A program made the position numbers and the translations under genes. The notes below the pieces were generated by a model. That model saw only the letters and a program-made list of their open reading frames with translations. It was not told where the DNA came from and made no database searches. Shown here in pieces: positions 1 through 4,828 of a stretch of DNA of 6,711 nucleotides. Numbering within the stretch: the stretch's first letter is position 1; every line of letters starts with the position of its first letter. Source of the DNA: Pseudobdellovibrionaceae bacterium (GTDB taxonomy: Bacteria; Bdellovibrionota; Bdellovibrionia; Bdellovibrionales; JAMPXM01); NCBI GenBank assembly GCA_022843085.1, contig JALHOI010000179.1, positions 1-6,711 of the forward strand. The letters run 5' to 3'.

Positions 1-215
1 GGATCGCGAGCGGCGAGGCTTCCGGGGGCGGGACGAAGCGAAGTTATCAACGACGGAGCTGACCTCGTTGGTGGCTGGTAGACTTGCGCCAAGAACAGGT
101 TCTCGCACCTCGGGGAGCTCGGCGGTGGCGATTGCGCGACGGCGGCGCCGGAATTGTTTGCCGCCAACAAAAAAAACGGGATCAGGAATCGAATTGCGTC
201 GGTTCGCCGGGCCAT
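1..215 (-). CDS. Putative exported protein, N-terminal part only (runs off left edge)
   Basis: Reading the minus strand from an ATG at 213-215, 71 codons are open to the left edge with no stop. The N-terminus looks like a Sec signal peptide: basic MARR, a hydrophobic core (IRFLIPFFLLAA, residues 8-19), then small residues ending in AVAQ near residue 28, where cleavage is plausible. The following sequence is proline- and serine-rich (QSPPPSSPRCENLF) with one cysteine. A purine-rich GGAGAG lies about 9 bases before the ATG and could be the ribosome binding site. I do not recognise the family from this fragment. The opposite strand is also open here, but it encodes an arginine-rich product without a good start, so the minus frame is preferred. 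The weak points are that the gene is incomplete and GC-rich DNA opens frames by chance. Confidence 0.45.
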   Translation of the reverse strand, partial: MARRTDAIRFLIPFFLLAANNSGAAVAQSPPPSSPRCENLFLAQVYQPPTRSAPSLITSLRPAPGSLAARD

Positions 216-421
216 TTGACTAAGCTCTCCAGTGTCTGCGTGGAGGGAACGTTACTAAAGTTTTGCATTCGCCGCGCCTGTTATGTTGCTGTCGTTCGGG
301 CAGAGTTTATACGTTTTTCTGAGGTGGCCGCTTGAGTCGCGGCCCCAGGGTGGTGCCGCTAAGCGGTTAGGGTTCGAGCGCAGGCGGGTTCCCGCCGTGC
401 TGCTACAACACGGCCGACGAT
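216..421. other. Intergenic stretch with GC-rich hairpins, no gene seen
   Basis: No convincing gene lies between the left-edge partial gene and the stop of the metalloprotease. Short frames exist but lack a ribosome binding site and protein-like composition. The stretch must hold the promoter of the left-edge gene; a TATAAA on the minus strand at 305-310 is a possible -10, but no good -35 accompanies it. It also contains perfect inverted repeats: GGCCGC (326-331) with GCGGCC (339-344), and a cluster at 383-414 listed separately. None is followed by a T-run on either strand. Confidence 0.5.
383..414 (-). terminator. Candidate terminator or 3' hairpins after the metalloprotease gene
   Basis: Two overlapping inverted repeats lie 8 bases beyond the protease stop codon. 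GCCGTG (394-399) pairs with CACGGC (409-414), and two further pairs can form inside across one mismatch. GGCGGG (383-388) pairs with CCCGCC (391-396), giving a tight hairpin. They share bases 394-396, so only one can form at a time. There is no U-tract, so intrinsic termination is doubtful. They may instead stabilise the 3' end or assist factor-dependent termination. Confidence 0.3.
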
Positions 422-1576
422 CTACTGAATTCCGTGGGTGAGCCAAAGGTCGGAGTAGAAGATTCGGGTGAGTTTTTTACCTTCCAAAATCTGAACATCA
501 ATTGGGCGACCGAGGCCCTGGCCGTTGAACGTGACGAGGGCGGTGTAGGTGACTCCGGTCTTTGAAGTTAGAGTTGTGACGTAGCTGTAGCCGCTTGTGC
601 CCGAGCTTTCGCCGGTCGTACCACGCACCGTCCGGAAGACTTGGCCGCCGAGATCAAAGCTCGAACGGTTGTCGGCATCGAGGTCGAGTTTAAATGTTAC
701 GTCACCGAGAGTGTCTCGATAGACCAAGACAAGCTCGCCAGACTTTGTGCGAACGGTCGCTTCGATTTTGCCTTTTGATCTTCGACCGGTCATCAGATTG
801 AAAATGCGTGCTCCTTCTTGGCCCGTTCGGTCGATGTGAATGTCTCCCTTCATCTGAAGTTCAGCCTCCCAATTGAGAAGCAGAAACCGATGATGATCGA
901 TGTTTGTCATGTACATCTTGCCGCCTGCGGCCCATTGAGGATTTGTTGAATCTGCGCTTTGAAGTTTTGAAACGAGGTCGGCTTCCATGATAGTTCCGTC
1001 GATATGGCCACAGCCGAAGACGTGCCCCATTTCGTGAAGAAGCATGCCGTGAAACGTTGCGGGGCCTGACCAATTCGGAAAGCCATTCACCCCACCCAGT
1101 GGATAGACCGAGCCACTCGGCGCCAGCCAGATGTAGCCCTGGCCAAGACCGGACGTGCGGTCGAAGGTCGTTCGGTACGAAAACGCGTACGGATTTTGGT
1201 AAAGGATCTTCCCGCGATTGATCTCGGCGTTTGTAACGCCGACGTAGATTTTTAACTGTGTTGCAGCCGAACACGTTTCAAACTGAAAATTAAAGTTCAG
1301 TTCTTTTCCAGGAGTTTCGCGACGCATTCGATCGATGCGGTAGCTCTTCCAGGTTTTTACAACGGACTCGAAATCAGCTTTCGCTTGGGTCAGTGAGAGT
1401 TTTTCGGTCGGCGCGATTTCAATGCAATACGAAATCGGTGTCGCGCCTAAAAACCACGCGCTCTCCCAATCCATTGATTTGGTGTCGCCTCCGCTGCTGG
1501 TCATTCCGCCAAGAGCTAAAGCTGTGGTGACTGAAAAAAGAATGGCCCCGAGACTTAAGAACTTAAAGAATCTCAT
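422..1576 (-). CDS. Secreted zinc metalloprotease, matrixin/metzincin type
   Basis: This is a 384-residue exported zinc-dependent endopeptidase. Residues 1-22 form a Sec signal peptide (MRFFKF, then a hydrophobic core ending near ALALGG). The zinc site HEMGHVFGCGH lies at 181-191 and is complete: H181, H185 and H191 as ligands and E182 as catalytic base. It is followed by GTIM, whose M197 sits where metzincins have the Met-turn. The region before it (about 45-175) resembles the metzincin upper subdomain. Residues from about 245 onward look beta-rich and may be an accessory or substrate-binding domain. Cysteines are at 51, 102 and 189. The start is supported by AGGAG (plus-strand 1584-1588) seven bases before the ATG. 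It is divergent from the putative regulator at 1696, so control by it is possible but inferred. The role in the cell is unknown; digestion of prey or environmental protein would fit a predator. Protease class is confident, substrate is not. Confidence 0.9.
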   Translation of the reverse strand: MRFFKFLSLGAILFSVTTALALGGMTSSGGDTKSMDWESAWFLGATPISYCIEIAPTEKLSLTQAKADFESVVKTWKSYRIDRMRRETPGKELNFNFQFETCSAATQLKIYVGVTNAEINRGKILYQNPYAFSYRTTFDRTSGLGQGYIWLAPSGSVYPLGGVNGFPNWSGPATFHGMLLHEMGHVFGCGHIDGTIMEADLVSKLQSADSTNPQWAAGGKMYMTNIDHHRFLLLNWEAELQMKGDIHIDRTGQEGARIFNLMTGRRSKGKIEATVRTKSGELVLVYRDTLGDVTFKLDLDADNRSSFDLGGQVFRTVRGTTGESSGTSGYSYVTTLTSKTGVTYTALVTFNGQGLGRPIDVQILEGKKLTRIFYSDLWLTHGIQ

Positions 1577-1652
1577 TTGCGATCTCCTATTCTGAAAACA
1601 AGTTTTCGTACAGCCAGCTCTTCGAGTGAACTAATATGAAAGAAATAAAGTT

Positions 1653-1678
1653 AAAGTACTTTCCTAAATGGAAATTTC
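1653..1678. promoter_or_regulatory. Overlapping palindromes in the divergent promoter region, candidate operator
   Basis: Within the 119-bp gap between the divergent protease and regulator genes lie three short, perfectly symmetric elements in 26 bp: AAAGTACTTT (1653-1662), TTTCC-N5-GGAAA (1660-1674) and GAAATTTC (1671-1678). They end 17 bases before the regulator ATG. A dimeric regulator binding here could control both genes, most simply the adjacent TIGR02147 protein. AT-rich DNA makes short palindromes by chance, so this is only a candidate. I found no convincing -35/-10 pair for either gene. Confidence 0.35.
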
Positions 1679-1695
1679 TTTGCTAAGAATTTGGC

Positions 1696-2526
1696 ATGCT
1701 TGAGTTCTACAGCACCCATGATTACCGTCGATGTCTGCGCCTTGCTCTTGATCGACTAGAGCTGCGCGGCGAGCGAATTTCGAATCAAGCTCTTGCCGAA
1801 GCGATGCGAGTACAGAGCCCGTATCTGTCGAAAGTCTTTTCTGGCTCGGCTGATTTAAGCGAAGACCAACTTTTTCTCGCTGCGCGAAAATTGAAGTTGA
1901 GTGAGGACGAACACCGCTATGTGGCGCTGCTCTTGGTTTTCAGTCGCGCTTCTCTAAAAGAGCGAAAGGCTGAACTTTTACTCGAAATTGAAGCCTGGCA
2001 AAATCGAAAGCTTTCGCCGTCAGAAAATCGATCAGCACCGCAAATTGCTCTCGGTAACGGCTCTGAAACGGAACTTCTCTCTCGGTACTATCTCGACCCG
2101 TGGGCACAAATTATTCACATGTATTTGACGATTCCAAAGTGGCTGAAAGATCCACGCCATCTGGTTTCAGAGACTCGTATCGAAGCTTCACGCCTCGCCG
2201 ACATTCTTAAAACTCTTGAAGAGCTTGAGATTATCGAATTTAAGTCGGGCGTTTATCGACTGCTGAAAGATCAACTTCATCTTTCGAAAAAATCTGTCTT
2301 ATGTGGGCCTCAGCAAAATTTAATGCGAACGCTATCACTTTCGAAGACCGCCAATGCCCCCGCCGACGCGTATTCATTTCTTGCGACCTTCACGGCGAAC
2401 GAAAAGACACGCCTGAAAATCCAGGCTGAATTTGTGAATTTTCTCAAAAATGTTGAGACGCTCGTTCAGGCCGCACCAAGCGAGGACGTCTATCAAATTC
2501 AGTTCGATCTTTTTTCTTGGAGCTGA
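1696..2526 (+). CDS. TIGR02147 family putative regulator (DUF4423 domain)
   Basis: The 276-residue product matches the architecture of the TIGR02147 family, which is typical of Bdellovibrio and Fibrobacter and often expanded there. Residues about 8-80 look like a helix-turn-helix DNA-binding region (ISNQALAEAMRV, SPYLSKVFSGSADLSEDQ, then KLKLSEDEHRYV). Residues about 120-276 correspond to DUF4423, with a winged-helix-like part (ASRLADILKTLEELEIIEF) and a C-terminal strand VYQIQFDLF that resembles the family's usual ending. No signal peptide or membrane segment is seen, so it should be cytoplasmic. It is most likely a transcription regulator, although direct targets are poorly established for the family. 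No clear Shine-Dalgarno sequence precedes the ATG; the nearby AAGAA is weak, so poor or leaderless translation is possible. It is divergent from the metalloprotease gene, which makes that gene and itself the obvious candidate targets. Confidence 0.85.
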   Translation: MLEFYSTHDYRRCLRLALDRLELRGERISNQALAEAMRVQSPYLSKVFSGSADLSEDQLFLAARKLKLSEDEHRYVALLLVFSRASLKERKAELLLEIEAWQNRKLSPSENRSAPQIALGNGSETELLSRYYLDPWAQIIHMYLTIPKWLKDPRHLVSETRIEASRLADILKTLEELEIIEFKSGVYRLLKDQLHLSKKSVLCGPQQNLMRTLSLSKTANAPADAYSFLATFTANEKTRLKIQAEFVNFLKNVETLVQAAPSEDVYQIQFDLFSWS

Positions 2527-2565
2527 CACGAATAGTCTTCGCCGCACCGGATGGGTAAACACGAG

Positions 2566-2582
2566 GGGCACCGGGTGTGCCC
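2566..2582. terminator. Candidate bidirectional terminator between convergent genes
   Basis: GGGCAC (2566-2571) and GTGCCC (2577-2582) form a perfect six-pair stem with a five-base loop. The hairpin sits in the 64-bp gap between the convergent regulator and exported-protein genes, 8 bases from the stop of the minus-strand gene. Its position suits a shared terminator. No proper U-tract follows in either direction (only a short TTT on the minus strand), which lowers confidence. Confidence 0.35.
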
Positions 2583-2590
2583 ACGTTCAG

Positions 2591-3403
2591 TTAGTAAAGA
2601 TTCACGTGCGTCGTTGTACCGTCGCCGCGAATGTAGAATTGGTCGACGCCTTGGGTTTTCTTGAGCATCGAGCTCATCGACCACTCAAGCCCGAGATCGA
2701 CGCCGGGAACCGGTTGTTCGGTCGTACCCGTGTTAAGTGGCTCTCCGACCTTAACGTTGCTGTTGAGTTTAAAGCCCCACGAGACATTGACGTTTGTTGG
2801 AATGATCGTGGCGTTGGCGAGAAATTGCCCGCGGCCGCCGATGCTGCCGCCGTGGTGAAATGCGACGGTGTAGGTGTGAGAGATGACGGTTGCGCCGTAA
2901 AGATTTTTTGCAGCCAAGGTGTAGCTCTTCGCTACGGGTCCTTTCCAGGTCGCCATTTTTCTCCAGTCCATTTGCGCCTCAGGAAGTACTGATACCGTTT
3001 GTGTCACGACGTTCACGATGGGTTGATTGTCTTTCACGATATCCCAAAGTTTCGAACCCAGAGAAATCCACTTCGAAACATCGCCAAGGTCGGCTCCGAG
3101 GTCACCAAGCACACTTCCAATCGTGGTGCCGATGGCGCTAGCCGTGCCGTTCGAAATCGTGAAGCCTGTCAATCGAAGCTCGTCGCGCGAAATCGGAATC
3201 GGGTTTTCAGTCACAAGAAGTTCCGAGATTTCGAAGTACGAACGAAGCTCGTCCATATTGCGAAACCCCATAAGCCGAGCCTCGGAACTGAGATCCGAAC
3301 TGAGATTCGTCGATGCGTCCACTGGTTGAGCGAAGGATACGAAAACGTAAAATGCCATGCTCAGAACTGCGGCAAGAGAAGAACGTGAAAAAAAATGTGT
3401 CAT
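2591..3403 (-). CDS. Exported protein of unknown function
   Basis: I do not recognise a named family for this 270-residue protein. Residues 1-30 form a Sec signal peptide (MTHFFSRSS, hydrophobic to about 25, likely cleavage after PVDA). Residues 32-80 look helical and charged. Residues 86-108 are rich in Gly, Ser, Thr and Ala with spaced hydrophobics (IGTTIGSVLGDLGADLGD), a flexible or amphipathic stretch. From about 150 to the C-terminus the sequence alternates as beta strands do, with a glycine turn (HHGGSIGGRGQFL, 183-195), a VSWGFKL segment (207-213) and a glycine-aspartate turn near the end (YIRGDG). There is no cysteine and no membrane segment after the signal peptide, so it is probably periplasmic, outer-surface or secreted. 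It faces the regulator gene convergently. The start is preceded by a G6 run five bases upstream rather than a standard AGGAGG. A lineage-restricted Bdellovibrio-type exported protein is my best guess. Confidence 0.75.
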   Translation of the reverse strand: MTHFFSRSSLAAVLSMAFYVFVSFAQPVDASTNLSSDLSSEARLMGFRNMDELRSYFEISELLVTENPIPISRDELRLTGFTISNGTASAIGTTIGSVLGDLGADLGDVSKWISLGSKLWDIVKDNQPIVNVVTQTVSVLPEAQMDWRKMATWKGPVAKSYTLAAKNLYGATVISHTYTVAFHHGGSIGGRGQFLANATIIPTNVNVSWGFKLNSNVKVGEPLNTGTTEQPVPGVDLGLEWSMSSMLKKTQGVDQFYIRGDGTTTHVNLY

Positions 3404-3423
3404 AGAGGCCCCCCAGCCCCTCT
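3404..3423 (-). promoter_or_regulatory. G6 translation start signal inside an inverted repeat
   Basis: On the minus strand the leader of the 270-residue exported protein reads AGAGG (3419-3423), a ten-base loop containing six consecutive G (3409-3414), then CCTCT (3404-3408) directly against the ATG. AGAGG and CCTCT are perfectly complementary. The G6 run can pair with the anti-Shine-Dalgarno CCUCC using G-U wobble, at five-base spacing. The hairpin could expose or hide the ribosome binding site. This is seen in the sequence; the regulatory role is inference. Confidence 0.35.
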
Positions 3424-3508
3424 TGAAGCCGTGATAGGGCTATGAAGCAATTATCCTGTTTTATTCTGTAAAGTTTTTAAGCAATTGCAGTCATAATGCG
3501 CCGCAACC

Positions 3509-4162
3509 TTAAGGGCTCTTCGGTGGCACGTTTGGCGCGGGGACACGGTCGCGCCGCGGTAACAACGGCGTTTCGACCGACGCCGGTCCGCGGGGGTCGG
3601 CATCGTCTTCTCTTTCGATCGCAATCGATCGCTGCCGGTCGCCCTCTTCGCGAAGCGAAAGTAGCGACGGCTCATAGCTGCGACGATCAAGACGATACTG
3701 TTTACCGCGGTACGTGATCTCACCGGTCGAGCAGAAAATGATAGCGTCGTTAGGCTTTCCGTTTGGAACGACCTTGATTCGAGCGGCGCCGGCATCGGCG
3801 TGACTGCCGATCGGTTTCATTTTTGCGAGTTTTGTTCGAATCGCATCGAGGTTTTCGTGGTCCGAACAGAAAACAAACTCGGCGTGATCTTCAAGCGGTA
3901 CGGGTGGAGTAAAAAACTGAGCCGAAGGGTCGATGTAGAAAACTTTGTAGCGCGGACATCTAACGCTCGATCCGTCGCGAACCGGAGTCGAGACAATTTC
4001 AGTTGTTTCACGAGCGGTGTCGCTTATGACGTCTGTTACAACGTCGTTCACAACGCTTTTATTAGGAGCTGAATCACCATGAGGCGCTGAATCAGCAAAA
4101 GAATTGTCTGAGAGTAAAAGTCCTATGATGGAAACGAACACTAGGCTTTTTGAGATCGACAT
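3509..4162 (-). CDS. Exported protein of unknown function with charged, proline-rich tail
   Basis: This 217-residue product matches no family I know. Residues 1-23 are a Sec signal peptide (MSISKS, hydrophobic VFVSIIGLLL, cleavage likely after SFA). A short repeat DSAP occurs twice (24-27 and 30-33), followed by an acidic, Val/Thr-rich linker. A compact middle region (about 66-160) contains the only cysteines, C69, C99 and C144, and beta-like segments (KVFYID, AEFVFCS, AIIFCSTGEITYRGKQYRL). The tail (160-217) is dense in Arg, Glu and Asp and then in Pro, and is probably disordered. The product should reach the periplasm or beyond. An odd number of cysteines leaves one free or able to link to a partner. 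The ATG is preceded by GGGGGG with six-base spacing. It lies 150 bp after the iron-sulfur protein gene and 105 bp before the next exported-protein gene on the same strand, too far apart for a tight operon. Confidence 0.7.
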   Translation of the reverse strand: MSISKSLVFVSIIGLLLSDNSFADSAPHGDSAPNKSVVNDVVTDVISDTARETTEIVSTPVRDGSSVRCPRYKVFYIDPSAQFFTPPVPLEDHAEFVFCSDHENLDAIRTKLAKMKPIGSHADAGAARIKVVPNGKPNDAIIFCSTGEITYRGKQYRLDRRSYEPSLLSLREEGDRQRSIAIEREDDADPRGPASVETPLLPRRDRVPAPNVPPKSP

Positions 4163-4173
4163 GTAACGCCCCC

Positions 4174-4216
4174 CGACAACTCTAGTGTCGCCGGGAAACC
4201 CTTGGTTCGCAAGGGT
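4174..4216 (-). promoter_or_regulatory. Leader hairpins before the 217-residue exported protein
   Basis: Reading the minus strand toward the ATG, two perfect inverted repeats occur in the leader. The first is ACCCTTG (4210-4216) with CAAGGGT (4198-4204), around a five-base loop. The second is CGACA (4186-4190) with TGTCG (4174-4178), around a seven-base loop. The second stem overlaps the first base of the G6 run (4169-4174) that serves as ribosome binding site, so folding could affect initiation. The first could alternatively belong to the 3' end of the iron-sulfur protein transcript. Confidence 0.3.
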
Positions 4217-4260
4217 CGCCGATCGTCATGCCGATCAAGATACGGGTTAAAATGGAGTCG

Positions 4261-4305
4261 TCGCGTGACTATAAGTTCGTCACGCGAAACGCAGACGTTA
4301 GTCTG
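4261..4305 (-). terminator. Two tandem hairpins downstream of the iron-sulfur protein gene
   Basis: Eight bases after the stop codon on the minus strand, CAGAC (4301-4305 as read) and GTCTG (4292-4296) form a five-pair stem with a four-base loop. Next comes a stronger nine-pair stem, TCGCGTGAC (4261-4269, plus strand) with GTCACGCGA (4279-4287), around a nine-base loop. The second is followed on the minus strand only by a TTTT about nine bases further on. Position favours transcript ending after the gene, while the missing U-tract argues against a classical intrinsic terminator. Confidence 0.4.
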
Positions 4306-4312
4306 ATTCGAG

Positions 4313-4702
4313 TTACGCTTTCGCGGCAGGGTTTTTCGCCCATGAGTTGCACCATGCGACAGCTGGAACGGCTTTGCCCGGGAAAAGCGTGCAGGGGCCT
4401 TCTTTCTCAGTCGTCACTTTTCCGCCATTAAAGAGAATGCAGTTGCTGCAGAACTGCGTCTTCCCGTCGGCTTGAGCGCGCTTCGGCCACTTCTTTGTGT
4501 CGACTTTGGTCGCGTCCGCATAGTAGCCGAGCGTTTTGGCGAGGGGATCAGTCTCAGATACGAGAACAAGTTTTTTTGCAGTCTGAGCAGAAGCTGGCAA
4601 TGCGCTGAGCGTGAGCGTACCGAGTGTGGCGGCTCCGAAAAGACCAAGACCCGAGAGTTTTAAGAAGTCGCGGCGTGAACTGCTATTCTGATTAGATGAC
4701 AT
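4313..4702 (-). CDS. High-potential iron-sulfur protein (HiPIP), Tat-exported
   Basis: This 129-residue protein is a soluble periplasmic carrier holding one [4Fe-4S] cluster that cycles between the 2+ and 3+ states. In known bacteria HiPIPs carry electrons from the bc1 complex to a terminal oxidase or a photosynthetic reaction centre. The N-terminus has a near-perfect Tat signal, SRRDFLK (9-15), then a hydrophobic segment and ASA-Q (cleavage after 39), leaving a mature chain of about 90 residues. Cluster ligands are C85, C88, C104 and C118, spaced C-x2-C-x15-C-x13-C. Y60 in LGYYADA matches the conserved tyrosine near the cluster, and CTLFPGKAV and WCNSW are family hallmarks. Tat export fits a protein folded with its cluster before transport. 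I start at 4702: GAGGA lies five bases upstream, and a promoter candidate lies inside the longer frame that could begin at 4780. It is divergent from the squalene synthase gene. The gene's physiological partner is not shown here. Confidence 0.93.
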   Translation of the reverse strand: MSSNQNSSSRRDFLKLSGLGLFGAATLGTLTLSALPASAQTAKKLVLVSETDPLAKTLGYYADATKVDTKKWPKRAQADGKTQFCSNCILFNGGKVTTEKEGPCTLFPGKAVPAVAWCNSWAKNPAAKA

Positions 4703-4707
4703 GGTAG

Positions 4708-4712
4708 TCCTC
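4708..4712 (-). promoter_or_regulatory. Ribosome binding site deciding the HiPIP start
   Basis: GAGGA on the minus strand, with a five-base spacer (CTACC) to the ATG at 4700-4702. It selects the MSSNQ start over in-frame upstream ATGs, which would put extra residues before the Tat motif. Confidence 0.7.
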
Positions 4713-4751
4713 ATATTTTGAAGGGGGGAAAATCGACCAAAGAATTTGGCT

Positions 4752-4780
4752 ATTATCAACACGCTTTCATTTAGAGTCAC
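4752..4780 (-). promoter_or_regulatory. Candidate sigma-70-type promoter for the HiPIP gene
   Basis: On the minus strand GTGACT (4775-4780, four of six to TTGACA) and GATAAT (4752-4757, five of six to TATAAT) are separated by exactly 17 bases. Transcription would start near 4745, giving a leader of about 43 bases that contains the GAGGA site. Consensus boxes for this lineage are assumed, not tested. Confidence 0.45.
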
Positions 4781-4793
4781 GCCGGATCAGCAA

Positions 4794-4822
4794 TTGAAAC
4801 ACACTCTCAGATCAAACAAATT
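4794..4822 (+). promoter_or_regulatory. Weak candidate promoter for the squalene synthase gene
   Basis: TTGAAA (4794-4799, five of six to consensus) is followed after 17 bases by CAAATT (4817-4822, only three of six). Initiation would fall at or next to the ATG at 4829, which would make the message leaderless and explain why no Shine-Dalgarno sequence is visible. The -10 is poor, so this is tentative. Confidence 0.2.
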
Positions 4823-4828
4823 CGAACG

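Noticed and set aside
84..335. Plus-strand 83-codon frame
   Set aside because: It has no ribosome binding site and an arginine-rich, low-quality composition, and it overlaps the better signal-peptide frame on the other strand.
359..396. GGTTCGAGC with nearby stems suggested a tRNA T-arm
   Set aside because: The bases flanking the loop do not form a five-pair stem, and no matching acceptor or anticodon arm can be built around it.
861..1274. 137-codon minus-strand frame inside the metalloprotease
   Set aside because: It is a frame-shifted shadow of the protease gene, very rich in Arg and Ser, with no family features.
2450..3403. Several plus-strand frames opposite the 270-residue exported protein
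   Set aside because: They are antisense shadows without ribosome binding sites or recognisable motifs; the minus-strand protein has a clear signal peptide.
3445..3486. Direct repeat AAGCAATT (3445-3452 and 3479-3486) and palindrome GCAATTGC (3481-3488)
   Set aside because: They are short and AT-rich in an intergenic gap, with no gene signature of a mobile element or attachment site; probably chance.
4703..4780. 26-residue N-terminal extension of the HiPIP
   Set aside because: The extension would precede the Tat motif, it overlaps a promoter candidate, and the GAGGA site fits the start at 4702.
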